From NCBI GenBank assembly GCA_027186245.1, contig CP114496.1, positions 9,636,001 to 9,700,000 on the forward strand: 64,000 bases of DNA, given 5' to 3'. Position numbers and translations under genes: made by a program. Of this stretch, positions 34,061-51,005 are shown piece after piece. The notes below the pieces were generated by a model. It was not told the origin of the DNA. It did no database searches and saw nothing but the letters and a program-made list of their open reading frames with translations. The stretch's first letter is position 1, and every line of letters starts with the position of its first letter. The stretch comes from Coriaria nepalensis. Its lineage: Eukaryota > Streptophyta > Magnoliopsida > Cucurbitales > Coriariaceae.

Positions 34061-34930
34061 ATTTTGCTAATGGTGGACAGTGAGCTTAAAATAAAGAATT
34101 TTTTTTTTTTTTTTTTTCAATTTTCTCAGAAATTCAAATCTCGACATTTCATTTTGTTTCCTTGTTCGTTTACTTTGAAACTTTCTTTCTTTCTTTTTTT
34201 AATTATTATATATTTACTTTCGGTGAAAAAAAGAAAAAAGAGAAACATTGTTTGACAGTATTACCCTTCGAACGTAGGCCACAGTTATGAAAAGTCGAGG
34301 TTAAAAATGGCAGTTCAGAAAGGTGGAGCGGCGTTTTAACTCGAGTTTACCAGATTGTTAAGTATTTTTTGAGCACACAATAGAAATAATATTTTTATTT
34401 CAGTTATTAATATTTAGTAATAAGTTATATTATCATTTAAATAATATATAATTATTTTTAATATTTAATATTTAAAATAATAATATAACTTAATATAAAT
34501 AATTAAAATAAAAATATAATTTCTACTTAAAAAAAAAAAAAAAAATACTAACAATAACTTAACTGTAAGCTTATTACTAATTTACTATTCACCTACATCG
34601 AATCAATGTCTAACTCATTTGATTTGGATTGAATTAGAGTAAACCAAATTTTTTTCTTGAAGCTTTCCGTAGTTGGAGCGATGATACGTAAAGCCCAATT
34701 GTCTGGCCCTGTCCGGATATTTGGACTGGCCCATCTAAGCGTGACCAAATTTTAAAGCATACTTTCATTATACACCTTTTCGGCCCAAATGGGTCCAATC
34801 ATAGAATTTCTATATAATATTTTCTTATTTAATTTTATTAAATAATATAATATTATTTATCATATTATAAAAATAAGATATGTAATAAATTATCATTTAA
34901 AACGGTCCAAATCCATAAGCTAGCATGGAT
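34061..34930. other. AT-rich spacer
   Basis: Thymine run near 34100-34120, AT-rich low-complexity sequence at 34370-34560 and 34810-34900. No gene is supported. Confidence 0.5.
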
Positions 34931-35085
34931 GCAAACTTCTTATGGCTATTTAAGCTCAAGGCACCTTTGGATGGTTTGAAGAAGAATAGAAACCACCATG
35001 TTGAAGGCGGAGTTGCCGGAAACCATGAGAATTACATTAGTGAGCTCATCAGAACAATGAACTAAAAAAATTTCTATGATTTTTA
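34931..35085 (+). pseudogene. RPL7: Duplicated 3' end of an RPL7 gene
   Basis: Reads [18 protein letters not shown], then [20 protein letters not shown] and IRTMN with a stop at 35062-35064. It is the last about 45 residues of ribosomal protein L7, in the same orientation as the RPL7 pseudogene 2.3 kb downstream. Similarity also continues into the 3' UTR. No upstream L7 exons are present. It keeps a glycine where the downstream copy has a stop codon, so it was copied before, or not from, that lesion. Confidence 0.85.
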
Positions 35086-36226
35086 AAAAGTTAGTTTTAA
35101 CTTAGCTTAATTCTTCCCTTCTTCATAGTTTGTCTTAGAACTATGTCATGCAGCTTGTCATCTTTCGGGATATGTTGTAATTTTTGTTTTAGATGATTCA
35201 AATTTCAAATATATTGTGTTTTTTTTTTTTTTACTGATAAATATTATCGATACAAATAATTATTTTTGTACGGGTAATTTTAACCGATCGTGTTACGATT
35301 TTAATTTCGGTTTCGATTTGTAGTTGCATTTGAGTAGTTTGGGTTAATGTAGTTGTGAATGCAAACAAAGTATTAGTCGAAGAACTCAACTTTGATTTAA
35401 CTCCTTTCAAAAGATGTACTTTGGTAGTTAACAATGGAGCTAAAACCAAGTGTGCTATCATTCTTTCTTTCAGAAAATAGAATGAAGCTTCTCAATTTGA
35501 ATTTTGGGCTTCCATAAAGAATAGATAGGCCCATTTATAAATTGAACAATTATTGGGCTTAGTTTAATGTTGAGAAATAATGGCCCATCAACGTTCCAGA
35601 TGTACTCGATCCCCACCGGCATAATCCCTAACTTCTTTTATTCGCATGACTCCTCTGTTATCACCCGCTGCGTGAAGATTTCGAGTTCTCTACCGGAATT
35701 TCCTCCGACGGCGGCAGGTGTTGTTTGGTGATAGTTCGTTATCGTTTTCGTAATTTTTTTTGTTTTTTTTTTTTTGTGATAAGCTGTTGATAATCTTTGT
35801 TTTAGCTATAGATTTGAATTCGATGGTGTAACTATGTCCAAGCCTTGTTCATACTTGGTCCAGTTTGGATGATCCAATGTCATCTTTGATATCGCTGTAA
35901 TTAGTGTTTTTTCTGGCATTTCTTCGCATGCTGTCATTTTTTACATCTATAATATTGACTTTGGATATTTTAATCTTTGTATTTTTGTTTGACTGGTTTC
36001 CCTATGTAAAATTATGTGATGCGAAGATCTTGCGTTATCTCTGATTTCATATAGTTTGAACCAAATCTCTTTTTATCAGCTAGTTGCATGCTTCTAATCC
36101 ATACTTGAGAGCTTGTTCATATTTAGATTTCATATTCTATTCATAAGGCTTTGGGTGATTAATTGTAGAGAATTTTTACTATAGTTCTAGATTTGAGTTT
36201 GATAAAATGTTGCTTTATGTTTAGTG
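35086..36226. other. Spacer and 5' leader of the RPL7 pseudogene
   Basis: Thymine run at 35220-35233. From about 35630 the CCCTAACTT-containing pyrimidine-rich stretch resembles a ribosomal-protein gene leader, followed by a probable leader intron ending at TTTAG just before 36227. Confidence 0.45.
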
Positions 36227-37425
<1,199 letters not shown>

Positions 37426-37888
37426 AAATTTTCTGTGATTTTAGAGCATCTTGAGATTTAGATGGGAATTCAAGTCGAATTCTTCATTCATAGTTTCTTT
37501 TTAGACTTTGTAATATTTTTGGATTATACATAATTTTTTTATTTTTTATTTTAATTTTGGAGCTTTCAGATTTCAGAAAATTTTGTTTAATACAGATATT
37601 ATTTGGATTATTTGTAAATAATAAAATTGAGAGAAAAATTCTAGAATTAGTTCAGTCTGACGCCACGTGTACGGATGAAGCTGGTACGCTCACAATCACA
37701 CACTCGCAATATCCCGCAGATAATTTTCCCCCTCTACCCCATCTATACCCATCTCCTTCATCTTCTTTCCCCAAGCTCTCTCCGCAATCTCTCTCTCTCT
37801 CTCTCCCCCTCATTTCCAACTGCAAAAGCTCACGATACATGCAAGTTTGATTCCTGCAGCCATACGAACCTACCAGCAAGGCTCCGAC
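37426..37888. promoter_or_regulatory. Leader and promoter region of the trihelix gene
   Basis: GCCACGTGT (G-box-like, about 37661-37670) followed by a CTCTCT-rich pyrimidine tract (37780-37810), both common in plant core promoters. The ATG of the trihelix gene follows at 37889. No other gene. Confidence 0.45.
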
Positions 37889-39648
37889 ATGTACTTATCG
37901 GAAAATCCCCGTCCGATTGATTTCTACAAGGAGGCAGAATCAGAAAGGGACATGATTATCGAGGCAGTGACAAATGAGACTTTAGTACCTCACCACCACC
38001 ATCAGAACATGATCCTCGGCGATAGTAGCGGAGGAGACGAGGAGCCGGAAGTGAAAGCTCCGAAGAAACGGGCCGAGACTTGGATACAGGAAGAGACTCG
38101 AAGCTTGATAGGCTTTCGCCGTGAGGTAGATGGACTTTTCAATACTTCCAAGTCTAACAAGCACCTATGGGATCAGATCTCCTCCAAGATGAGAGACAAA
38201 GGCTTCGATCGTTCTCCGACTATGTGTACGGATAAATGGAGAAACCTGCTCAAGGAGTTCAAGAAGGCTAGGCATCAAGCTAAAGGCGGGAATCGAGCTG
38301 CGAAGATGTCCTACTATGGCGAGCTCGAAGAGTTGCTTAGAGATAGGTCTAAGAACTCAGCTGCAGCTTATAAGATTTCCACGCCAAATAAAATTGATTC
38401 ATACATTCAGTTCTCTGATAAAGGTGAGAAATGTAATTCAACATTGATTTTCGTCTTCTATTTGATAATATGTGTCCAGATAGTACCTAATTTTGATTGC
38501 TTTTCTCAGGGCTGGATGATGGTACAATACCATTTGTATCTATAGAAGGTAATCTTTGCTTTGCTATCAAATAAGCTAGAAATTTGTGTAGCTAATTACT
38601 TGCTTAAAGATCCAAATATAAAGTGGGTGTTACTCTTAATACTAGTTACTAAGATTGTATGCTCAAAAAGGGCATAGACTAAGCATCTCCTAAGAATTTT
38701 CAATGTTTCTTAGTCCAAATTGGTTTGCATATACTTTCCTAATTTAGGAACTAGCACTAATCAATGTGCTAAAACGTGCAAATCGACATGATCCCTTGAT
38801 GTTACTTAATTTAGCTCCTTTCAGAGACTTGGGTTCTAGGGTATGTATGGAATGGAGCTTTCTAGTGCTTCTTTTCTCTGTGCTTTCTACAGCTAATGAC
38901 AGGTCAGCAGTGAACTTGGAAGCTCAGTTGGACCATGATGGCGATCCTCTTGCCATTACAGCTGCTGATGCAGTAGTAGCCAATGGGGTGCCTCCTTGGG
39001 GTTGGAGAGAAACCCCTGGAAATGGTAAAAGCCCTGAAAAACTGGCCATTATCTTCTGCATCTTTTGATTTATGAGTAAATTTATATGGTGGTTATAGCA
39101 TGTAGTTTTCTTTTTGAGCAGCGGGAGCGGAGGGGCCTCCTTATTGTGGGAGGATTATATCAGTCAAGTTGGGAGATTACAGTAGAAGAATCGGAATTGA
39201 CGGAACAGCTGAGGCAATTAAAGAGGCAATCAAATCTGCATTCAGGCTGAGGACTAAACGGGCATTTTGGTTGGAGGATGAAGACCAGGTTGTCAGGAGT
39301 CTTGATAGAGACATGCCTCTAGGCAACTATACACTTCAACTTGATGAGGGTACTCTAGAACATAAACACTTTTGATAGTATAAAATCATAGTTTGTCTTT
39401 AACTTGAGTCTACTAAGAGTTTTCTTTTGGCAGGAATGACCATAAAATTATGCGTTTATGATGGGAGTGATCGTGTAGCTGTTCGAACAGAAGAGGTAAC
39501 CTTATATACTGAGGACGATTTCCATGATTTTCTTACACGACGCGGTTTGTCTAGTTTAAGAGAGCTAAGAGATTATAGATGCGTCAATACCTTAGCTGAT
39601 CTTCATTCTGGTGCAATGTACCAGGGGGTACGACTTCCAGGGGAATAG
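37889..39648 (+). CDS. GT-1: Trihelix transcription factor GT-1/GT-4 type
   Basis: Five exons (37889-38423, 38510-38548, 38893-39024, 39122-39349, 39434-39648) encode 382 residues with consistent phases. The protein starts [15 protein letters not shown], as in GT-1. The trihelix DNA-binding domain (about residues 70-155) contains [40 protein letters not shown] and [18 protein letters not shown], with the three spaced tryptophan or equivalent positions. GT-1 binds GT elements (GGTTAA) in light-responsive promoters. The C-terminal half ([57 protein letters not shown]) is the conserved GT-1/GT-4 C-terminal region. A His run HHHHQN lies near residue 34. The gene looks intact. Confidence 0.92.
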
Positions 39649-40986
39649 AAAATTGTGGTTTTCTGGTTAAAAAATATCCGGACTGTATTTGAAAGTTGCA
39701 GTTCAAACTAACCTTTTGGTTCTTCACCTGATTAGAAACCCGAATTTGGTTCAGTTTCGTGGGTCCGGATTAGAATTTTGTGGACCTAAACTGCATTTTG
39801 TAACGGTATACCAAATGCCTGTGCCCCCCCGCCCCTCTTCATCTCAAACAGAACTCTAAACACATATCAGATGATGTAATATATCCTACTCTCTTATAAC
39901 ATATGTTCATATATGTCTAATATCATGATCAAAAAGCCTTCTATGATATCCCTGTAAGTAGTGTTTTGGCGCATTTTCTAAGACATTCGCATTCTTTACA
40001 TATTACTCTTGTCGTTTGACTAGGCTGAGTTGCATTTGGAAAGTGTTTGCAAATTGAGGTTTTGAGCAAACTGTATTTAGTAAAAACTGCATTTTGGAGT
40101 AAAAAAAATTGTTTGATTAAGCATTTGAACATTTGGAAAAGGGTTTTTTTTATATTTTTCCCCTTTGTGATTCTAATGCCCTGATTATTAACACCCGACC
40201 GGTTCTTCTTCTCCGTCTTACTCTTAGGCCATGGTTGGCATGTTGCAGGTTGGTTTAGGGAGTAGAAAATTAGAAAGTATGCTATGCTGATTAGGGAACT
40301 TAATTAGATGTGTTACTGGTTTTTTATATGGTTGTTGGATTAGCATCATTGCGTGATCCAATGTATTAAAATAATACGAAATATTCAGAGATTAGGCTTA
40401 TGATAATATTTTAGCATATGCTCCGGCTCTAAATAGGATATTCTTCATCAACAAAAAGTCTTATTAGAGAAAGTGCGACTTTCTGCTACATGTCGTATAA
40501 CCCGAACTACACGCCACATGGGAACCCCAGCGTCTCCGACTAATTTTTCTACCGCACGATCTCATCAACCGGTCAAATCTCTACACTTGTGTCCATTTAT
40601 GATTGACGATTACCTTGCTTTTACCGTTTCTAATCGAAACCAATCGTCTCGGGAATTCATAAATTTCGTACTATGAAAAGCATCACCTGAGCTATGAATC
40701 AACGGTGATTAACGCGTCTCAGTATCACATGCATGATTCACGGTCGATAACGTTCTCCTAGGTCACTGCTAAATCATAACGGGCCACGTGGTCCCGCTCC
40801 CTCGACTTTTCCGCCACCTTTTTCCTTTTTCTCCATTTTTTAGTCCATACAGTTCCCTATAAAAAAATCTTGTCCCTCACAGCCTCACAGCCTCACAGCC
40901 TCACACCCACTCCATTCCTCTGATCTTCTTCTGCTTTGTTATTTTCTCCTACCCTGCGTGTTTGTTTTTCTTCGACTCATCAAGTT
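39649..40986. promoter_or_regulatory. Spacer and GAPC promoter
   Basis: About 1.3 kb between the trihelix gene and GAPC. A palindromic CCACGTGG G-box lies at about 40790-40797 and CTATAAAAA at about 40858-40866, some 120 bases before the GAPC ATG. Three to four tandem copies of a CAGCCTCA unit follow at 40878-40905 in the leader. No gene is supported in the rest. Confidence 0.6.
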
Positions 40987-43585
<2,599 letters not shown>

Positions 43586-44768
43586 GAGGGTAACGTCATC
43601 GGCGTTTGGAACTGCAGCTTCTTCTGTGCACCTTTTTGTTTCCTAGGGTTGATTTAAATTCAAGTGTCGTCTTTTCCTTTTCTGGGTTCGAAAAGATGAG
43701 AATCATTTGCGAATTATTCTGTTATTGCTGAGACAGTTTGTGTCGTCTTTTCTGTTATTGACGTAACAAATTATGTTAGCCTTCGATGGGTTTTTTTTTA
43801 CCCCCCTGGATTCCTCCTTTACGCAGGCAACTCAACCTTTTAATATTTCACTCGTCTAAAATGGTTTAAAAAATATTATATAAGAAATTTCAATGGTATA
43901 GCCCCCCCCCGCCCCCCCCCCCCCCCCTTTGACGCTTTCAAAAACCAAAAATATTAAGACATAAAACAAGTGTATACATTACCAAAAATATGGAAGGGAA
44001 AACTGCTACAAGACTTGAATTCAATCACGCTATTAATACTCTGAGACTCTCTGCAAACAACAAAGAAAAGACACAGAAATAATAAGAACTCTCTGATGAT
44101 ATATATATTCATCGTTGTGTACTAATAAATCGTAAAGGGTCGTGACCTGTTAGTTTTGTTACTACCCCCATGGAAACAACAAACTCAAGTTGGTTCTTCA
44201 ATAAAATCAGTTCAAAGAACATAAGTATAAAATAGGGAGGCTACACGAGCTTTGCCCGTGATTGGCTAAACAAACAATGTATAGACTCTTTCCTACCCTC
44301 GGCATAAAGAGTCCAGAATTTTGTCAGCTTAGTGATTCAAGAGTTCTATTAGAACTGTCTGGTCACTCTTCACACTGGATCAGCATGAAACTATGAGCAC
44401 TACAAATCATAAAATTGGAGAGAACTGACGATTTGAGTGTTGTAAGTAGAATTAATGATTGGATTGCATTTCTATTTTCTGCAACCAACTAATCTAAACC
44501 TCACTAAAGGCCCTATTAGCAAAACATTATGTCCAATTACATCTTCCTAGTTATTAGATTTTATCGCAACAGAATCATAAAAGAAGAGAAATTAATACAA
44601 CACCCAATCTTCAGTTGAAAATTCACCAGAGTATCAAAGACTAGTAATCAAGCACAGCAGAAGAGATCAAATCCATTTCCTTGCACCAAATTCAACAAAA
44701 AAAAAAAACAAAAAAAATAAAAAGGAAGAAGAAATTCATGAGAGTGTGAAGATACCTAGATTACCAAC
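43586..44768. other. Intergenic, convergent GAPC and prohibitin 3' ends, with a poly-C tract
   Basis: GAPC 3' UTR, then a nearly pure cytosine run at about 43902-43927 with one guanine. The remainder is spacer and prohibitin 3' UTR, with an adenine run at 44698-44720. No gene seen. Confidence 0.55.
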
Positions 44769-45605
44769 TCAGCGTGATGGATTCAGTGCTAGAAGCATGT
44801 CCTGACCACCAGGCAAGTAAGACACATTAGGAGTCTTAGCAAGGGTAGAAGCAATCTCCCTTGATGCCTCAATCTTTCTAAGCTCGATCAACCCCATACC
44901 AGCTGAAGAAGTCGCATCGGAGATTAACTTAGCTGATTCACTCTCACCTTCAGCCCTAATAATCGCCGCTCTCCTTTCCTGCTCAGCCTTCGCCACCACG
45001 AACTTAGACCTTTCAGCTTCTTGCTGCGCCACCTGCTTCTGCTCCACAGCTCTTGAGAACTCCATTCCATATGATAGATGAGTGATCGCAACGTCATCTA
45101 ACACAATGTTAAAGTCCCTAGCTCGTCGGATCAAGCTCTCACGAACCAACGCTGAAACGTGAGGCCTCTCGGTCAAAAGCTGATCTGCATTAAATTGAGC
45201 CACGACTGCTTTCAATACCTCGTTTCCGATTGAAGGAAGAACCTTCTCATCATACTCCAGACCTAGTGTTTTGAAAATTTCAGGAAGGCGAGAAACCTCA
45301 GGGCGAGAAAGTACACGAAGAGTCAGGTTCACCATCTGAAGATCCTTTGTGCCTGAAATGGAAGAGAAAGTGTGAGGACGAGTACGGATATCGAAGATGT
45401 AAGGCTTCTGAAGCCATGGGATCAAGAAATGTGTTCCTTCGCCTATTGTATCATCGATCACTCCGCGAAATCGGTCGAACAGGACGGCGCGCTGTCCACC
45501 GTCGACTGTGTAGAGAGACGAGTTGAGTACTGTAGCGGCGGCGCCGAGTCCGAAAGCGGCGCGTGCAACGTTCGTGAGGATGGAAGCGGCTTGGTTGTTT
45601 GCCAT
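44769..45605 (-). CDS. PHB3: Prohibitin (PHB3/PHB4-like)
   Basis: A single exon of 278 residues starting MANNQAAS; upstream in-frame codons to 45656 look like leader. Prohibitins form ring complexes in the mitochondrial inner membrane that scaffold proteases and respiratory assembly; PHB3 mutants in Arabidopsis affect meristem activity and stress signalling. The N-terminal hydrophobic anchor is [20 protein letters not shown]. The SPFH/prohibitin domain runs from [14 protein letters not shown] through [20 protein letters not shown] to [13 protein letters not shown]. The C-terminal coiled coil contains [20 protein letters not shown] and [14 protein letters not shown]. The end [16 protein letters not shown] is typical for the plant PHB3/4 group. 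The introns common in some relatives are absent. The frame is clean. Confidence 0.95.
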   Translation of the reverse strand: MANNQAASILTNVARAAFGLGAAATVLNSSLYTVDGGQRAVLFDRFRGVIDDTIGEGTHFLIPWLQKPYIFDIRTRPHTFSSISGTKDLQMVNLTLRVLSRPEVSRLPEIFKTLGLEYDEKVLPSIGNEVLKAVVAQFNADQLLTERPHVSALVRESLIRRARDFNIVLDDVAITHLSYGMEFSRAVEQKQVAQQEAERSKFVVAKAEQERRAAIIRAEGESESAKLISDATSSAGMGLIELRKIEASREIASTLAKTPNVSYLPGGQDMLLALNPSR

Positions 45606-48023
45606 TTGGATGAAATTGAAAATTTGTAGCTGGAAATGACGATCTGCGTGTGTCATAAGAGGGTTTTGACTTTTGAGGGTTTAAGGCCTTGGGCTAAGGA
45701 AAGAGAGGTTGATACGCAGTATTTGGGCTTAGTGAAAATTTGTATGGGCTTATAAGAGGCCCAATTTCACATAATCTTGGAGTTGAACTAATGATAAAGA
45801 GGTTTAAATCATCATAGAGGATGAATATAGTATACAATCTATATTGATGACATAATTTCTTGCATAACTATCATTCATTCATTTAATCTAATAAAAAATC
45901 ATATCATGACATAATTTCATTAATTAATCTATAAAAAAAAACAAAAAACAAAAAACAAATAGTTAATAAGGCAGTGGAGCTTATTTTCAAAACATTATGA
46001 TTGGAGGTGGTGGCCCACCTAATAATACCACTAAAGAATCAACCCATTTGGTAAAAATGTATAGTACTCTCTAATCAACCCACTTACTATTTAGTTACTT
46101 TGTGGTTCGGAATCTTACATCTTTATGGAGCGGTTCGGGACAAAGTGAAGCAATGTATCAATCAATGTGATGTAATGGGAAAGAAAAAATGTGCATATAC
46201 GTTTCTCTACTTATGGCCTAAATAGTGAATAGGTAGCCTTAGCCTTAGCCTTAGGCTTAGCCTTATGGGTATGCATGTTCCGCTCCTGTTTATGAAAAGG
46301 GCTATAGCAAAGAAAGAAAGAGATTCATACCTGAAAGTAGATGGAAAAAGGGTGAAAGAGAAGAAGAAGAAGAAGAAGAAGAAGAAGAAGAAGAAGAAGA
46401 AGAAGAAGAAGAGGAAGCATCATGCATTGTTGAATGTGTCGTATCAAAAAAACTTGAAAGAAAAGTTTTTGAAGTTAAAAGCTGCTAGCTAGCTAGCTCC
46501 CACAATCACATGGCATGTTCGATAAGTTAAATAGTTTTGATAATTTTCTTTAATAATATAAGGTCATGTTATGATAAGGAATATATCATGTGTCGTGTCG
46601 TGTGTCGTGTTGTGATGTGTGGACTTCATTTTTTTTATAAAAAAAAAACATAAATAGTGATGTAATATATTTGGGTTAGTAGTTTTTTTTTCTTCTTTGG
46701 TCCATATTATTCATTCCTATTATCTACATATCAAATATCAAATATCAAATATCAAATATCAAATATCAAATATCAAATATCAAAAGTTGTGTGGGTTCTT
46801 GTCACATAATACATTATTAATCTAATAGTACTTTAATTTAATTTTCATTTAAATTTATACATGACATATTACATCGTTAGCTGTTAGCTGTTAGCTGTTA
46901 GCTGATATGATAGAAGAGAAACACAATTTAACATCTTAGGACCACGTCTTGTTAGATTTATAATGTAATAAAAATGAATTCAATTCTTCCCCCCCTTTGA
47001 TTTGATTCATAATTTAGCTCAAAATGAAAATTATTCCTTCATTGGATAATTGAATATTTAGTTAATAATTTTTAATGTATTTTTTTAATTTTATTGAGTT
47101 ACTTAAGTAATATTATTAATAAATTATTAAATTATTTTTTTTTAAATTTATATTTTCATTCAAGAAATCGAACCAAACGAGAGCGTTTTAACCTGCCGGC
47201 ATGCAATTTTAGGTAAATGGTTCTCTATTATGTATAATAATTATTATACATATATAACATGATTTTTATGCATATACTAAAACCCTTCTTTCTTTCTTTC
47301 TTTCTTTTTTTCCCCCCTCTGCTTTCACCTCGTTATCTCCATCATTACATTATATCACCCCACCCCACCCCATTTACAAAGACATCACCATCATTATATC
47401 TTACAATATCTCTTCTTAAACTAATTCTAAATCAACGACCAAATCGGCCCTTTTATTGTAAGGTGCATATAGATCTTCATTCTCTACCATGAAAATCATG
47501 AAATCAATATATATATATATATATATATTCTCTGTCTGCCTTGTTAAGTATATTCCTCCACCACTTCCAACTTTAACTCTTTTCAAGGGGTCCTCTCCTT
47601 TTTCTTCTTTTTCCTCTTACCTTTTGTGTTAGCTAGCAATAATTATGCTTTTTCCTTCCTTTCCATGGCCCATACCACCTTGCTAAGCTACCTCTAATGG
47701 CTTCTTCTGCTTTAGGTAGGTCAACTGCTTTTGAGATTAGATTAAGATCTCTTGCCTGCAAAAGGGTCCTCTTCTATTGTCTCCTTGTGTCATTTTACAG
47801 GCTGGGTATTATATTGCTTTTCTTCAAACTTTGATCGATTCCAACTTTACTAAAAGTTTTAGTAAGTTTATCATTTTTTTTTTTTTCTTATTTTTTGATC
47901 TTCCTTATTCAATTGAATTGTGCTTTGTTTCAGTCAAATCCTGACCTCCACACACGTCAGAAGGAATCCCGGAAAGGAAAACAAGGGAGTTGATTACTAC
48001 TTGTTCGATATTCTTTATCGAAT
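45606..48023. repeat. Long spacer rich in short tandem repeats
   Basis: About 2.4 kb without a supported gene. Repeats seen: CCTTAG hexamer copies at 46234-46266; a GAA trinucleotide array at about 46357-46413; CTAG copies at 46483-46498; the heptamer ATCAAAT in about eight copies at 46729-46784; the heptamer TTAGCTG in four copies at 46876-46904; CTTT at 47288-47306; ACCCC at 47356-47371; TA at 47506-47528. The right end, from about 47900, should be the leader of the ankyrin gene. Confidence 0.75.
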
Positions 48024-50154
48024 ATGCCTGCTATACATTTTCCTCTCCGCTGGGAAAGTACGGGTGATCAATGGTGGTATGCTTCTCCGATCGATTATGC
48101 GGCAGCTAATGGCCAATATGAACTTGTACGTGAGCTTCTCCGTATCGATAGCAACCACCTCTTCAAGCTCACTTCTTTGAGAAGGATTCGCCGTCTCGAA
48201 ACCGTGTGGGATGATGAAGTGCAATTCGATAATGTGGCGAAATGTCGAGCTCAAGTCGCCCGGAAACTTCTTTCCGAGTGTGAACCGAAAGGGCCCGGAA
48301 AAAACTCACTTATTCAAGCCGGTTATGGTGGATGGCTTATGTACACGGCTGCTTCGGCAGGAGACTTGAGTTTTGTTCAAGAGCTGCTCGAACGGAACCC
48401 ATTGCTTGTTTTCGGAGAGGGAGAATTTGGGGTGACGGATATATTTTATGTGGCTGCTCGGAGCAAGAGTTGTGAGGTGTTTAGGCTTTTGTTTGATTTT
48501 GCGGTTTCACCAAGATTTTCAAAAGGAAAAGGGGAGGGGTTTGAGGAGGGAATTGGTGATATTCCGAGCGTTTACAAGTGGGAGATGACGAACCGAGCCG
48601 TTCATGCCGCTGCTAGAGGAGGCAACTTGATTATTTTGAAGGAGCTTTTGGCTAATTGTAGTGATGTTTTGGGTTTTAGAGATATTCAAGGATCTACTAT
48701 CTTGCATGCAGCTGCCGGAAAAGGACAAGTCGAGGTAAGCATCTCTAGTAGGATATTGTCCTGCTTTTGTTGTGTTGATATTCTTGTTGCTTGATATATA
48801 TACATTGTTGTCTGCAATTTCGACCAGATATAACTTTTGAAACTACTGTTAACTTGATATGAACTTTTTATAGGTAATAAAGTATCTTGTAACTTCATTT
48901 GATATGGTTAATACAACGGACCATCATGGAAACACGGCATTACATATAGCGGCTTACAAGGGTCAATCAAGATCGGTTGAAGCACTAATTGCTTTATCTC
49001 CCTTATCCATCTCTCTACGGAACAATTTTGGGGACACTTTTCTCCACAAGGCGATTTCTGGTTGCCAAACGACTGCATTCCATAGAATGGACCGACAAAT
49101 CGAGCTTCTAAAACACTTGGTTCGTATGGAAATTCTAAACTCGGAAGATGTTATCAATGCGAAGAATAACGAAGGAAAGACGGCTCTGCATATGGCCTCT
49201 CTAGGGAATGTACACAACGACCTTGTTCAACTCCTTATGACATCTCGTTCGATCAATTTGAATGCTCGGGATTCTGATGGGATGACCCCACTTGATTACC
49301 TTAAACGACAACCGCATTCCACATCTTCCAATATCCTAATCCGACGTTTGATATCGGCCGGAGGGATTTTCGGTAGCAGCTCGGATTATACCACTAGAAA
49401 AGCGTTAGCTTCCAGGTTAAAGCTTCAAGCTAATGACGGAAATAGTCCCGGAACCTCTTTTAGAATATCCGACACGGAAATATTCTCATATAGAGGCATG
49501 GAAATTGCTCATCCAAGGGGTAGTTCTGGAATAATGAGTTCATCCTCGGCTCAAATGAGTCCGACAAATGAAAATAAGAAACCGGGCAATTCTGTAAATT
49601 CTGCGGCACAAATGTTGAAAAATATATTCCATTGGCCTCGGATGAAAAAGGTTCCGGTTGATCATCAATTAGATGAAACTCCTGCCCCACTCCGAGAGAG
49701 GTTTTCCAATTCTGCCACATCATCATCGGTTCCTAACAACAAAAGAACATCAGTTGTTAGAAGTAATGGATCAAGTCCACCTGCTAAGAAGAAACCACAA
49801 GCTTCGGGACTAATGCATGGAGTTATTCAGGTTATTCCGAACATAACCGTTCCAAAACGGGGTCGATCAAGTTCATTTTCGAAATCGTCGCTTTCTTCAC
49901 CGAATTCAGTTGATAAGCAAAAGGGGATTTGTTATATGGATCCTAATGATACAGCTGGCCCGTCTTGCTCGAATAACCAAACAATGTTTGATGTCGAAAC
50001 ATCGAAAGGTGCTAAGAGACGGTCCAGTCATAAGAGGTTGAGGAGCCAATATTTCTGTTTCGGGGGGCGAGGGTTAAACGACGAAACTGAAATCGAGAGG
50101 CAGCAGTATGTCGATCAGATTTACAATCAGCCTTCTGCAATATCTGTAGCTTGA
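48024..50154 (+). CDS. Plant ankyrin-repeat protein
   Basis: Two exons, 48024-48734 and 48874-50154, phase 0, encode 663 residues. Ankyrin repeats include SPIDYAAANGQYELVRELL, AVHAAARGGNLIILKELL, GSTILHAAAGKGQVEVIKYL, GNTALHIAAYKGQSRSVEAL, GDTFLHKAI and GKTALHMASLGNVHNDLVQL. After the repeats (from about residue 395) the chain is serine-rich and low complexity, with a basic end containing GAKRRSSHKRLRSQYFCFGG. No membrane-spanning PGG/ACD6-type domain is present, so it is a soluble scaffold-like protein. The start MPAIHFPLRWESTGDQWWYA is typical of an angiosperm family with no well-defined function. The frame is intact. Confidence 0.9.
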
Positions 50155-51005
50155 TTAATTAGCTCATGATTTGAGCATTCCTTGTGTAAGCAAGCAAATA
50201 TGGGACCCAGAGATCTTGCAACACACTTGGATGTAAATCTTTGAGTTTGACATAGAAGAAGGTCAGCAAGTTTGAAGTTTATGTTTTGTTGTTGTTACCA
50301 TGTTTTTTCTTGCCTCTCTAATTCACTAGCTACTAGCTTAAGATGTAATAATATGTACAATAATATTGGATCAAATGTTCATCTTCATATGTCAAATCAT
50401 ACTTCAATACATCTCTGGGTGTACGCTATTTTTCTTTTTACTTTCATAATCCTACTTCATTAACGCTAATCAATTTGTTAAGAGTTCGTCATCATAAAGA
50501 CTTTTGGAACATTAAGCTTACGTTTAGATGTTGATGATGATAAGTTCATACATTATAGAGCTTAAGTACAGCTCAAACTTATTCACCATTTACTTATACA
50601 GCACGCCATGTGAGAATCAAACTGTATGAAAGCTAAGAGACGTGAACATTCATAACTCACAACTAGTTTATACTGCGTTGAAATATGTTTTTGTTTTTGT
50701 TTTGTTTTGTTTTGTTTTGAGAAAAAAAGTACAAAAAATACCGCACGTGGGAGAAATTCAAAGAACAGAAAAGTCAGATGGGCCCCACCTTTTATGTCTT
50801 GCGGGTCCAATAACATTGCAAAGGTCAAATTCATTATCTAACCACAAAGAAAAGTCCAACATCCATGGATATTGTACACGTGTCGTACGTGTGTTTGATA
50901 AGAAAACTCTTCCTTTATAAATACAAAAGAGACAGAAGATCATTTGCTTATCAATCTGTACAAACTGTGTATTGCTCTTGAGTTTTGTTCGATAATTGAT
51001 CTGTC
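50155..51005. promoter_or_regulatory. Spacer and promoter of the LHT1-like pseudogene
   Basis: 3' UTR of the ankyrin gene, a TTTTG pentamer run at 50688-50720, ACACGTGTCG near 50876-50885 (ABRE/G-box-like), and CTTTATAAATAC at about 50913-50924, a TATA box about 85 bases before the first ATG of the next locus. Confidence 0.5.

Noticed and set aside
39960..40150. Possible second MITE in the GAPC upstream spacer
   Set aside because: Words such as GCATTTGG recur in inverted orientation, but no convincing terminal inverted repeats or target duplication could be drawn.
40473..40676. Plus-strand frame in the GAPC upstream spacer
   Set aside because: No family resemblance and no transcript signals; likely chance.
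46265..46492. Plus-strand frame with a long lysine run
   Set aside because: The lysines come from the GAA microsatellite; there is no conserved sequence.
46876..46904. Interstitial telomere repeat
   Set aside because: The unit is TTAGCTG, not the plant telomere TTTAGGG, and only four copies are present.
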